A stretch of DNA of 55,926 nucleotides from Pseudomonas sp. (GTDB lineage Bacteria; Pseudomonadota; Gammaproteobacteria; Pseudomonadales; Pseudomonadaceae): the NCBI RefSeq assembly GCF_030147005.1, contig NZ_JASLAW010000093.1, positions 1 to 55,926 of the forward strand. Direction: 5' to 3'. This document shows, piece after piece, positions 25,990 through 33,843 of this stretch. A program made the translations under genes and the position numbers. The notes beneath the pieces are model-generated. The model saw nothing but the letters and a program-made list of their open reading frames with translations, was not told where the DNA came from and did no database searches. Within the stretch, counting starts at the first letter, position 1, and every line of letters starts with the position of its first letter.

Positions 25990-26890
25990 AAAATTGCGCC
26001 CCCGCGCACAGGATCAGCAGCCACAACCATACGCCGCGCTGCACCAGCTGCCAGCCACGGTCGATGGCGTCAGCGTCGGCGGGCGGGCCTTCGCCCAACA
26101 CCGGCCGCTGGTGCACCTGGCCGTGATAAATCGCCGCACCACCCAGTTCGACGCCCAACGCACCGGCACCGGCGGCCATCACCGGGCCGGCGTTGGGACT
26201 GTCCCAGGTCGGGCCCTGGGTGCGCCAGCATTTGAGGGCCAGGCGAGTCTTGCCGAGCAACGCGTAGGTCAAGGCCACCAGACGTGCAGGAATATAGTTG
26301 AGCCCATCGTCGATCTTTGCCGCGGCCCAGCCAAAGCGTTCGAAGCGTTCATTGCGATAGCCCCACATGGCATCGAGGGTGTTGCTCAAGCGATAGAGCA
26401 CCACGCCCGGCACGCCGGCGACCACGAACCAGAACAGCGCGGCGAACACGGCGTCGCTGCCGTTTTCCAGCACCGACTCGGTGGCGGCGCGGGCGACTTC
26501 GGTGCGGTCCAATTCGCTGGTCTGGCGGCTGACCAGGTAACTCACGCGTTTGCGCGCCGCTTCCAGGTCATCACTGCGCAGGGCCTGGGCGACCGGAATC
26601 ACATGTTCCCCCAGGCTGCGCATGCCCAGCGCGCAGTACAACGCCAGGATCTCCAGCACCCAGCCGATGTAAGGCGCCCAGGACAATGCGGTTGCCAGCA
26701 AGGTCAGCGGCACCACCGCGATAAACCACGCGGTCACGCCATGGCTGCGCCAGCCACGGCCTCCTGTGTTGAAACGTTGTTCGATGCGCCCGGCGAAATT
26801 GCCGAACGCCACCAGCGGATGCCAGCGCCTGGGTTCGCCCAGCAGCGCATCCAGCGCCACTGCGGCGACACACAGCAAGGCCACACTCAT
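25982..26890 (-). CDS. cbiB: Adenosylcobinamide-phosphate synthase (CbiB / P. denitrificans CobD)
   Basis: The 302-residue membrane protein has the family start DALLGEPRRWHPLVAFG (about 13-29) and the conserved YLVSRQTSELDRTEVARAATESVLEN region near 110-135, followed by the GYRNERFERFGWAAAKIDDGLNYIPARL motif. It attaches aminopropanol phosphate to cobyric acid. The ATG at 26890 gives a 4-base overlap with bluB; an earlier ATG at 26905 lies within bluB. Confidence 0.92.
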   Translation of the reverse strand: MSVALLCVAAVALDALLGEPRRWHPLVAFGNFAGRIEQRFNTGGRGWRSHGVTAWFIAVVPLTLLATALSWAPYIGWVLEILALYCALGMRSLGEHVIPVAQALRSDDLEAARKRVSYLVSRQTSELDRTEVARAATESVLENGSDAVFAALFWFVVAGVPGVVLYRLSNTLDAMWGYRNERFERFGWAAAKIDDGLNYIPARLVALTYALLGKTRLALKCWRTQGPTWDSPNAGPVMAAGAGALGVELGGAAIYHGQVHQRPVLGEGPPADADAIDRGWQLVQRGVWLWLLILCAGAQFYA

Positions 26891-27537
26891 TGACTCACTC
26901 CCCACAGGTTTTCATACAGCATGTCACTCAATGGCCGAGGTTCGGTCCAGCCTTCGAGCTGCAACATCGGTGCCGGATAAAACTCGGTCACCGGGCCCAG
27001 GCACAACACGGCCAGGGGTTTTGCGCCAGGCGGCAAACCCAGCAGGTCGGCGAGCGCCTGAGGCTCGAACATCGAGACCCAGCCCATGCCCAGCCCTTCG
27101 ACGCGGGCCGCCAGCCACAGATTCTGGATCGCACAGGACAGCGAGGCCATGTCCATTTCCGGCAAGGTGCGACGGCCGAAAATGTGCCGCTCGCGGTCGT
27201 CCATCAAGGCCGCCACCAGCACTTCGGCGCAGTCGTGGATGCCTTCGACCTTGAGCTTCATGAATGTGTCGGAGCGTTCGCCCAGGGCTTGGGCGGTGCG
27301 TAAGCGCTCTTCCTCCACCAACTGTTGAATTCGCCCACGCAATGAGCGGTCGCTGATGCGAATGAAACGCCAGGGCTGCATCAAGCCAACGCTGGGGGCC
27401 TGGTGCGCGGCCAGGAGCAGGCGGTGCAGCAATTCGGGAGCTACCGTGCCGCCGCTGAAATGGCGCATGTCGCGGCGTTCGGCAATGGCGCGGTACACGG
27501 CTTCGCGGTCGGCTTTGGGGAAGGCGTTGTCGGTCAT
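26887..27537 (-). CDS. bluB: 5,6-dimethylbenzimidazole synthase BluB
   Basis: The 216-residue nitroreductase-fold protein has the BluB start AIAERRDMRHFSGGTV (about 16-31), the PSVGLMQPWRFIRI motif and GLGMGWVSMF near 150. BluB cannibalises reduced FMN with oxygen to yield DMB, the lower ligand. Its presence indicates an aerobic route that makes complete cobalamin. It is coupled by ATGA overlaps to cobB before it and cbiB after it. Confidence 0.92.
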   Translation of the reverse strand: MTDNAFPKADREAVYRAIAERRDMRHFSGGTVAPELLHRLLLAAHQAPSVGLMQPWRFIRISDRSLRGRIQQLVEEERLRTAQALGERSDTFMKLKVEGIHDCAEVLVAALMDDRERHIFGRRTLPEMDMASLSCAIQNLWLAARVEGLGMGWVSMFEPQALADLLGLPPGAKPLAVLCLGPVTEFYPAPMLQLEGWTEPRPLSDMLYENLWGVSQ

Positions 27538-28925
27538 GGCCGCTTCGCGAGCAAGCCCGCTCCCACATCGGATTGTGTTTCAACTCGGTCAACTGTGGGA
27601 GCGGGCTTGCTCGCGAACGCGGTCCCCCTGTCGGGCGCAAATAATGCGGCCACCGCCGATGGATTGGATGGAAAGTAGAAGTGCACGTAGGAAGCCGTCA
27701 TACGCCCCTGTCGATAAACCGCCTCGGCCCCGCGCCCGCCATTGGGGCTCAAGCCACGGGCAATCGGCTGGCATTCGGTGCTTGTGAGGGAATGGTGATA
27801 AGTGTGGCCACGCAATGTGCCTTCCGGCAGCTCGACACTTTGCAGAGCCAGCGCCGCCAGTTTCTTCTGCATGACCGCATCGCCCTGCAACAAACCAAGC
27901 AGCTCGGCGCGGTTGCCGTCGACATCGGTGAGCGAGTCCAGCAAGTACAGCATGCCGCCACACTCGGCCAGCAACGGCTTGTCGGCGGCGTGATGGGCGC
28001 GGATCGCGGCGAGCATCGCGGTATTTTGCGACAACGCCAGGTGATGCAGTTCCGGGTAGCCGCCGGGCAGGTAAAGGCTATCGGCGTCCGGCAGGTCACG
28101 ATCATGCACGGGCGAGAAAAATGCCAGCTCGGCGCCCATCGCTCGCAACAGGTCGAGGCTCGCGCCGTAGGTAAAAGCGAAGGCTTCGTCACGGGCCACC
28201 GCAATGCGCACCCCGGCGAGCAACGGCTCGGCGGTGATCACGTGCGGCGCGGCAAAGGTGACCGGCGGCGGCAGGGCGACTTCGCAACTGCTGCCCAAGG
28301 CTTGGGCGGCGGCGTCCAGGCGCACGTCGAGATCATTCAGTTCGCTGGCCTGCACCAGGCCCAGGTGACGGCTGGGCAGTTCGATGCCGGTTTCGCGCGA
28401 AAGCGCGCCGTACCAGCGCAAGCCTTCAGTCAGGCTGCCCTCCAGTAACTGCGCATGGCGCAACGTGCCGACGCGGTTGGCGAGCACGCCGGCGAAGGGC
28501 AGGTCCGGCTGGTAGCGCGCCAGGCCCAAGGCGAGCGCGCCAAAGGTCTGAGCCATGGCCGTACCGTCGATCACCCCCAGCACCGGCACACCGAAATGCC
28601 GCGCCAGGTCGGCGCTGGACGGGGTGCCGTCGAACAGGCCCATCACGCCCTCGATCAGGATCAGGTCGGCCTCCCCCGCCGCTTCCCACAACAAACGACG
28701 GCTTTCCTGCTCGCCGACCATCCACATGTCCAATTGATACACCGGCGCTCCGCTGGCGCGTTCGTGAATCATCGGGTCAAGAAAGTCCGGCCCGCATTTG
28801 AATACGCGTACCTTGCGCCCCAGGTTGCGGTGCAAACGCGCCAACGCGGCGGTGACGGTGGTTTTACCCTGGCCGGACGCCGGCGCGGCGATCAATACGG
28901 CCGGGCAATGACGGGGCTGATTCAA
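27534..28925 (-). CDS. cobB: Cobyrinate a,c-diamide synthase (CobB/CbiA) with REPIN-encoded tail
   Basis: The 463-residue protein has an N-terminal ATPase domain (ASGQGKTTVTAALARL, about 16-31; KCGPDFLDPMIHERASG) and a C-terminal glutamine amidotransferase domain with nucleophile Cys in LLAECGGMLYL and catalytic His in ASYVHFYFPSN. It amidates the a and c side chains of hydrogenobyrinic/cobyrinic acid. Homologues normally end soon after HFYFPSNP...LFA. Here about 27-30 extra residues follow, and residues about 437-461 are encoded by an in-frame REPIN. The stop still overlaps bluB as ATGA. The catalytic part looks intact. Confidence 0.93.
   Translation of the reverse strand: MNQPRHCPAVLIAAPASGQGKTTVTAALARLHRNLGRKVRVFKCGPDFLDPMIHERASGAPVYQLDMWMVGEQESRRLLWEAAGEADLILIEGVMGLFDGTPSSADLARHFGVPVLGVIDGTAMAQTFGALALGLARYQPDLPFAGVLANRVGTLRHAQLLEGSLTEGLRWYGALSRETGIELPSRHLGLVQASELNDLDVRLDAAAQALGSSCEVALPPPVTFAAPHVITAEPLLAGVRIAVARDEAFAFTYGASLDLLRAMGAELAFFSPVHDRDLPDADSLYLPGGYPELHHLALSQNTAMLAAIRAHHAADKPLLAECGGMLYLLDSLTDVDGNRAELLGLLQGDAVMQKKLAALALQSVELPEGTLRGHTYHHSLTSTECQPIARGLSPNGGRGAEAVYRQGRMTASYVHFYFPSNPSAVAALFAPDRGTAFASKPAPTVDRVETQSDVGAGLLAKRP
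27543..27617. repeat. REPIN, family C, inside the cobB coding end
   Basis: Inverted units TTCGCGAGCAAGCCCGCTCC (from about 27544) and its complement (to about 27617) flank about 25 bases. The element lies wholly within the cobB frame, just before its stop codon, and 6 bases from the bluB start. Confidence 0.9.
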
Positions 28926-29533
28926 AGTTCGACGCCCTTTTGAGCCTTGATCCCGGCCTGGAAAGCGTGCTTGAGCATGCCCATTTCGGTGACGGTGTCG
29001 CCCATTTCGATCAGTTCAGGCTTGGCGCCACGGCCGGTGACCACCACGTGCTGCATCGGCGGGCGCGCTTGCAGGTCGCTGAGCACTTGGTCCAGGTCGA
29101 GGTAGCCGTGCTTGAGCGCGATGTTCAATTCGTCCAGCACAACCAGGCCGATGGAAGGGTCATTGAGCATCGCCCGCGACACCGCCCAGGCCGCTTCGGC
29201 GGCGGCGATATCGCGCTGGCGATCCTGGGTTTCCCACGTGAAACCTTCGCCCATCACGTGGAAGCGCACTTGCTCGGGGAAGCGGCGGAAGAACATTTCT
29301 TCCCCGGTACTGTGACGCCCCTTGATGAACTGCACCACGCCGCACTGCATGCCATGGCCCATGGCCCGGGCCAGCATGCCAAAGGCCGAGCTGCTTTTGC
29401 CCTTGCCGTTGCCGGTCAGCACCAGCAGCAAACCGCACTCATTGGGCGAACTGGCGATGCGTTCGTCGATCACGGCTTTTTTGCGCAGCATGCGCGCCAG
29501 GTGGCGTTCTTCGCGGTCGGGGGTATCGGTCAT
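28922..29533 (-). CDS. cobO: Cob(I)yrinic acid a,c-diamide adenosyltransferase (CobO)
   Basis: The 203-residue CobA/CobO-type protein has the P-loop TGNGKGKSSSAFGM (about 36-49), VQFIKGRHSTGEE and the VVLDELNIALKHGYL motif. It transfers the 5'-deoxyadenosyl group from ATP to the corrin cobalt. It is the first gene of the operon. The ATG at 29533 follows a GGAG about 10 bases upstream; the frame continues to 29596 through the leader and is not used. Confidence 0.94.
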   Translation of the reverse strand: MTDTPDREERHLARMLRKKAVIDERIASSPNECGLLLVLTGNGKGKSSSAFGMLARAMGHGMQCGVVQFIKGRHSTGEEMFFRRFPEQVRFHVMGEGFTWETQDRQRDIAAAEAAWAVSRAMLNDPSIGLVVLDELNIALKHGYLDLDQVLSDLQARPPMQHVVVTGRGAKPELIEMGDTVTEMGMLKHAFQAGIKAQKGVEL

Positions 29534-29573
29534 GGCAGCTCTCCGTTGGGGCTGGACAAAAACGGCGGGCAGG

Positions 29574-29616
29574 AAAAAAGAAAAACAGACAGCCAAGCAT
29601 CGCCCACCGTGATGCT
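29574..29616 (-). terminator. Putative riboswitch expression-platform terminator
   Basis: On the minus strand AGCATC-(ACGGTGGGC)-GATGCT (29616-29596) forms a short stem, followed some bases later by a TTTTTCTTTTTT tract (about 29586-29574). It lies between the cobalamin aptamer and cobO. The stem is only about 6 bp and the T run is not immediately adjacent, so this is tentative; control could instead be at the ribosome site. Confidence 0.4.
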
Positions 29617-29625
29617 GTTGAATGT

Positions 29626-29822
29626 TTCAGGCCGGTCTCCGGGCTCATGAGTGGGGCCCTGTCTTTGTAAAAAGGCAGGGCCTGCCGACGGCGCGCCTTC
29701 CCGTATCGCCTGCGATACAGTGGCCAACAGCGCCGTCTTGACTCATTTACCGTTGCGGGGGCAGCGCCGGGATTGCGGCTGCACTGTTTACAAGTGCGCT
29801 CACTCACCGGCTTCCCTGTTTC
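29626..29822 (-). promoter_or_regulatory. Cobalamin (B12) riboswitch
   Basis: Read on the minus strand this region shows the conserved elements in order: GGGAAGCCGGTG near 29817, CGCTGCCCCCGCAACGGTAA near 29766-29747, CCACTGTATC...GATACGGGAAGG (B12 box with its hairpin) near 29723-29698, and GGAGACCGGCCTGAAAC near 29643-29626. This is the AdoCbl-class aptamer layout. It lies about 90 bases upstream of cobO, so adenosylcobalamin probably represses the whole ten-gene operon. Confidence 0.95.
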
Positions 29823-29969
29823 ACTCCGTCGACGCAAACGCCACAGAGCACCTGGAACAAGCCGCGAAGGTTAGTGGGTTGGGGGTGGAGCGTCAATTAA
29901 AGCTGGCCCTGTACTTGAACCATCAAGGTGATGTGCTTCTCTACCCTTACAGGTATTCAGGAGAACACC

Positions 29970-31283
29970 ATGCATAAAACCAGACTTGCCTTACTGATCA
30001 TGCTGGCCGGCACCCTCGCCGCCTGCGGAGAAAGCTCTACCCTGCAGGTGGCTGACGGCACCGGGCCATCGCCCAAGCTGCCGGAACCGAACAAGACGCT
30101 GATCCCTACCGTGAACATCGCGCCGGCTGTAGGCTGGCCCGACGGCGCCAAGCCAACGGCCGCTGCCGGCACCCAGGTAGCCGCGTTCGCCGAGGGCCTG
30201 GAGCATCCGCGCTGGCTCTATGTACTGCCCAACGGCGACATACTGGTGGCCGAGACCAACGCACCGCCCAAGCCGGATGACACCAAAGGCATTCGCGGCT
30301 GGGTCATGGAGAAAGTCATGGGCCGCGCCGGGGCCGGGGTGCCGAGCCCGAATCGCATCACCCTGCTGCGCGATGCCGACCACGACGGCGTCGCCGAAAC
30401 GCGCACGGTGTTCCTGGAAAACCTCAACTCGCCGTTCGGCATGGCACTGGTCGGCAACGACCTGTACGTGGCGGACTCGGATAAGCTGCTGCGCTTCCCC
30501 TATCAGCCTGGCGAAACCGCGATCAAGGCGGCCGGCACCAAGGTCGTCGATTTACCGGGGGGCAGCCTCAACCATCACTGGACCAAAAACGTAATAGCCA
30601 GCCAGGATGGCAGCAAGCTGTATGTCAGCGTCGGCTCCAACAGCAACGTCGGCGAGAACGGCCTGGAAGCCGAAGAAGGTCGGGCGGCGATCTGGGAAGT
30701 CGACCGCGCCACCGGCCAGCATCGTATTTTCGCCTCCGGCCTGCGCAACCCCAATGGCATGGCGTGGGAGCCGCAGAGCGGCAAACTGTGGACGGCGGTG
30801 AACGAGCGCGATGAAATCGGCAGTGACCTGGTGCCGGATTACATCACCTCGGTCAAGGATGGCGCGTTCTACGGTTGGCCTTTCAGCTATTACGGGCAAC
30901 ATGTGGATGTGCGCGTCACGCCGCAAAACCCGGCGCTGGTTGCCAGGGCCATTGCGCCGGACTATGCGGTCGGCCCTCATACCGCGTCGCTGGGGCTGAC
31001 ATTTGCACCCGGCAACAAACTCCCGGCGCAGTTCAGCAACGGTGCGTTCATCGGCCAGCACGGTTCATGGAATCGCAAGCCGTACAGCGGCTACAAAGTG
31101 ATTTTCGTGCCGTTCGAGGGTGGGCAGCCTAAAGGCACGCCGGTGGACGTGCTGACCGGGTTCCTCGATAAGGATGAGAACGCCATGGGCCGGCCGGTGG
31201 GCGTGGTGATCGACCAGCAAGGGGCTTTGCTGGTGGCCGATGATGTGGGGAACAAGGTGTGGCGGGTATCGACAGCTAAATAA
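29970..31283 (+). CDS. Sorbosone-dehydrogenase-like PQQ sugar dehydrogenase, lipoprotein
   Basis: The 437-residue precursor has a lipoprotein signal (LAGTLAAC, Cys19) and a six-bladed propeller of the L-sorbosone/soluble glucose dehydrogenase type, with EGLEHPRWLYVLPNGDILVAE near 75, NSPFGMALVGNDLYVAD near 165, SGLRNPNGMAW near 262 and a GSWNRKPYSGYKV region near 368. It probably oxidises sugars or aldoses with PQQ in the periplasm; the substrate is unknown. AGGAG at about 29957 precedes the ATG at 29970. It is divergent from the cobalamin operon and lies just beyond the riboswitch. Confidence 0.85.
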   Translation: MHKTRLALLIMLAGTLAACGESSTLQVADGTGPSPKLPEPNKTLIPTVNIAPAVGWPDGAKPTAAAGTQVAAFAEGLEHPRWLYVLPNGDILVAETNAPPKPDDTKGIRGWVMEKVMGRAGAGVPSPNRITLLRDADHDGVAETRTVFLENLNSPFGMALVGNDLYVADSDKLLRFPYQPGETAIKAAGTKVVDLPGGSLNHHWTKNVIASQDGSKLYVSVGSNSNVGENGLEAEEGRAAIWEVDRATGQHRIFASGLRNPNGMAWEPQSGKLWTAVNERDEIGSDLVPDYITSVKDGAFYGWPFSYYGQHVDVRVTPQNPALVARAIAPDYAVGPHTASLGLTFAPGNKLPAQFSNGAFIGQHGSWNRKPYSGYKVIFVPFEGGQPKGTPVDVLTGFLDKDENAMGRPVGVVIDQQGALLVADDVGNKVWRVSTAK

Positions 31284-31296
31284 CCCCAGTACGAAA

Positions 31297-31387
31297 AATG
31301 GGAGCGGGCTTGCTCGCGAAGGCAGTGAACCAGTCAGAAACGTATTGACTGACATTCCACCTTCGCGAGCAAGCCCGCTCCCACATT
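31297..31387. repeat. REPIN, family C
   Basis: Inverted units GGGAGCGGGCTTGCTCGCGAA (about 31300-31320) and its complement (about 31362-31383) are separated by about 40 bases that contain a smaller inverted repeat (CAGTCA...TGACTG). It fills the gap between two convergent genes. Confidence 0.9.
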
Positions 31388-31403
31388 TGCAACTGCATTC
31401 AAC

Positions 31404-31943
31404 TCAGGGATTGCGTGCCAGGTTTGCCGGCAGCACACGCTTGGCGCTCAAGTAGGCATTCTGCCAATACGCTTTGGACAAGGTATCGAGCTTCACCGTA
31501 CCGCCGGTCTGCGGCGCGTGCACAAAACGGCCCTCGCCCACGTAAATGCCCGCGTGGCTCACCCGCGAACCGCCACCGGTGGCAAAGAACAACAGGTCAC
31601 CGGTTTGCAGGTTTTGCTCGCTGACGTCCTGGGCGCGCATCACGATCAGCTCGCGGGTGGTACGTGGCAGAGAGATACCCGCCGCGTCGCGGTAGACAAA
31701 GCCGATCAGGCCGCTGCAATCAAACCCCGAGTCAGGCGTATTGCCGCCCCAGCGGTAAGGCGTGCCTACCAGGCCCAGCGCGCGGAAGAGCACGTCTTCG
31801 GCGGCAGGCGAGAAATTCTGGGTGGAATAGTTGAACACCGGCTTAGGCTTGACTGCGACGGGAGCTGGCGGCGGTGGACGGCTTGCGCAGGCGCTGAGGA
31901 GCGCGGCGCAAACGAGAAGAATGAGGCGGGCCGAGGTCGACAT
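31404..31943 (-). CDS. NlpC/P60-family lipoprotein endopeptidase (1)
   Basis: The 179-residue precursor has a lipobox LLSAC (Cys about 18), a Pro-rich linker (RPPPPAPVAVKPKP) and an NlpC/P60 domain with catalytic Cys in GFDCSGLIGFVY (about 85), His in RVSHAGIYVG (about 138) and a third polar residue in RFVHAP. Such enzymes cut the D-Glu-mesoDAP bond of peptidoglycan stems. ATG 31943 is used in preference to TTG 31955. A paralogue lies 145 bases upstream in the same orientation. Confidence 0.88.
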   Translation of the reverse strand: MSTSARLILLVCAALLSACASRPPPPAPVAVKPKPVFNYSTQNFSPAAEDVLFRALGLVGTPYRWGGNTPDSGFDCSGLIGFVYRDAAGISLPRTTRELIVMRAQDVSEQNLQTGDLLFFATGGGSRVSHAGIYVGEGRFVHAPQTGGTVKLDTLSKAYWQNAYLSAKRVLPANLARNP

Positions 31944-32088
31944 AAGCAGAAACAATCCTGATCTGGATGCGGCTTTCGCTGCCGAACGCTGAAAACCAGA
32001 ACGCGCAAGCAGGGCTCGCGCGAACGGATTACAACAATGTCCAGGGATTCTAGCGCTTACGCGTCAAACTTCAAGTATCACTTTAACT

Positions 32089-32718
32089 TTACTTACTGGC
32101 GGTAACCGTAGACGGGGCCATGGCGAGTGCACGCTTGGCTTCGATGAAGGTTTTGCTCCAGTAGCTGTCGCCCAGGTTATCGACCCGCACACCACCGCTA
32201 CGACGGCTGCTGGAGTGGATAAACTGGTTATCGCCCAAGTAGATACCGGCGTGGCTGACACGGCCGCGGCCGGCAGTACTAAAGAAAAGCAGATCACCGG
32301 GCTTGAGGTTGTTGCGTGCGACCAACGGTGCTTTCACGTTGATCATTTCGCGAGTGGAGCGCGGCAGATTCAGGCCGGCCTCTTCACGAAACAGGTAACC
32401 GATAAAACCGCTGCAGTCGAAACCGGCTTCGGAAGTGCCGCCGAAACGGTAGCGGGTACCGATCAGGGACATGCCGCGTTCGAGAATGCTGTCGGCCAGA
32501 ACCGGAAGCTGGTAAGGCTTGCTGCCGGAGAAATCGGCCAGTTCTTTTTCGGTTGCCAGCTCTTCTTCATAAACAGAAGCAGACTGTGCAGCAACGAATT
32601 TAGCCTGATTTTGAACCTGTGGTTTTTGCTGTTCCGCCACCTGCTGAGGGTGGGAGGCGCAACCAAACAACAGGGTAACGAGTGCGAGAGGCACGAGGGG
32701 TGCGAAGCGATTTAGCAT
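32089..32718 (-). CDS. NlpC/P60-family lipoprotein endopeptidase (2)
   Basis: The 209-residue precursor has a lipobox LLFGC (Cys about 19), a Gln/Lys-rich linker (about 22-60) and an NlpC/P60 domain with catalytic Cys in GFDCSGFIGYLF and His in RVSHAGIYLGDNQFIHSSS. It shares the domain pattern of its downstream neighbour and likely arose by duplication. ATG 32718 is used; GTG 32724 is also in frame. It is transcribed in the same direction as hda, which lies 213 bases upstream. Confidence 0.88.
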   Translation of the reverse strand: MLNRFAPLVPLALVTLLFGCASHPQQVAEQQKPQVQNQAKFVAAQSASVYEEELATEKELADFSGSKPYQLPVLADSILERGMSLIGTRYRFGGTSEAGFDCSGFIGYLFREEAGLNLPRSTREMINVKAPLVARNNLKPGDLLFFSTAGRGRVSHAGIYLGDNQFIHSSSRRSGGVRVDNLGDSYWSKTFIEAKRALAMAPSTVTASK

Positions 32719-32931
32719 GGGCACGACCGTGGCTGATGTGTAAAGAAGGCGAGACTATGCCCGCTATCACATCGATTTGCAAATTCAATCGGGTTCTTTG
32801 TGACTTCTTGTTTGGGCTATGCCATCTAAGCCCTTAATCCCTGATACATGCCTTTTGCGTGGCCAAACCGGCCAGAACGCAGGTTTTCTGGCGCCCGGGA
32901 TTTGCCGAGCGCCCGCAGATACAAGGGCTGG

Positions 32932-33636
32932 CTACCAGCCGAGGGTTTCCTTGAGAAACGGAATGGTGAGCTTGCGCTGAGCCTGCAATGAGGCCTGATC
33001 GAGCTGTTCGAGCAAATCGAACAACGCGCTCATACTGCGCGTGCCACGGGTCAGGATGAAGTGCCCGACCTCGTCGGTCAGGTGCAGGCCGCGACGCGAG
33101 GCGCGCAGCTGCAGGGCGCGCAATTTGTCTTCGTCGGACAAGGGCCGCATCTGGAAGATCAGCGCCAGCGTCAAGCGCGACTTGAGGTCGGCCAGTTTCA
33201 CCGGCAGCTCACGCGGCGACGTGGATGCGGCGATCAACAGGCGCCGACCACTGTCGCGCAGGCGGTTGAACAGGTGAAACAGCGCCTCTTCCCAATCCGC
33301 CTTGCCCGCAATGGCCTGCAAATCGTCAAGACACACCAGTTCGTATTGTTCGAGGTTGTCGAAGATCCCGACACCATGGTCCATCAGTTCAGCCAAAGGC
33401 AGGTAAACCGCCGGCTCGCCCATTTGTTCAAAACGCAGGCACGCGGCCTGCAGCAAGTGGGTACGCCCTACGCCATGCTTGCCCCACAGATAGATCAGGC
33501 TTTCAGTCCACCCGGCGTCGGCTTCGCAGAGGCGCTCGACATAGCCGAGTGCAGCGGCATTGGCGCCTGGGTAGTAATTGATAAAGGTAGCGTCGTCACG
33601 CAGACGCACACCTAGGGGCAGCTGAATCGGTTTCAT
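32932..33636 (-). CDS. hda: DnaA regulatory inactivator Hda
   Basis: The 234-residue AAA+ protein resembles DnaA domain III without a DNA-binding domain. It has an N-terminal clamp-binding stretch PIQLPLGVRL (3-12), a Walker A variant GKHGVGRTHLL (about 51-61) with Arg in place of the usual Lys as in other Hda proteins, Walker B LVCLDDLQ, and sensor region TSPRELPVKLADLKSR. With the sliding clamp it promotes hydrolysis of DnaA-ATP after initiation. The perM and DUF2066 genes lie upstream on the same strand. Confidence 0.93.
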   Translation of the reverse strand: MKPIQLPLGVRLRDDATFINYYPGANAAALGYVERLCEADAGWTESLIYLWGKHGVGRTHLLQAACLRFEQMGEPAVYLPLAELMDHGVGIFDNLEQYELVCLDDLQAIAGKADWEEALFHLFNRLRDSGRRLLIAASTSPRELPVKLADLKSRLTLALIFQMRPLSDEDKLRALQLRASRRGLHLTDEVGHFILTRGTRSMSALFDLLEQLDQASLQAQRKLTIPFLKETLGW

Positions 33637-33805
33637 GCTGACTGAACGGCTCCCATCGAACCGTTAGTGGCCTCTGTGTAAAGTTAACAAAGTTTATACG
33701 CGTGGCGCCGGGCGCACAATGCAGCAGACCGCAAGCAAAATCAAAGGTTTGCGTTAACTTGCTGGTTTTATGCAAATTGTTTGACGCACCCGCCCCCCTC
33801 TAAAC

Positions 33806-33834
33806 AACAAACCCGGCTATGAGCCGGGTTTGTG
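33806..33834. terminator. Intrinsic terminator between perM and hda
   Basis: AAACCCGGCT-ATG-AGCCGGGTTT forms a 10-bp stem. On the minus strand it is followed by a T-rich run (TTTGTTGTTT), so it ends perM transcription. Confidence 0.85.
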
Positions 33835-33843
33835 ACACCGCGT

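Noticed and set aside
29626..29822. Riboswitch serving the sorbosone-dehydrogenase-like gene
   Set aside because: The aptamer elements read in order only on the minus strand, towards cobO.
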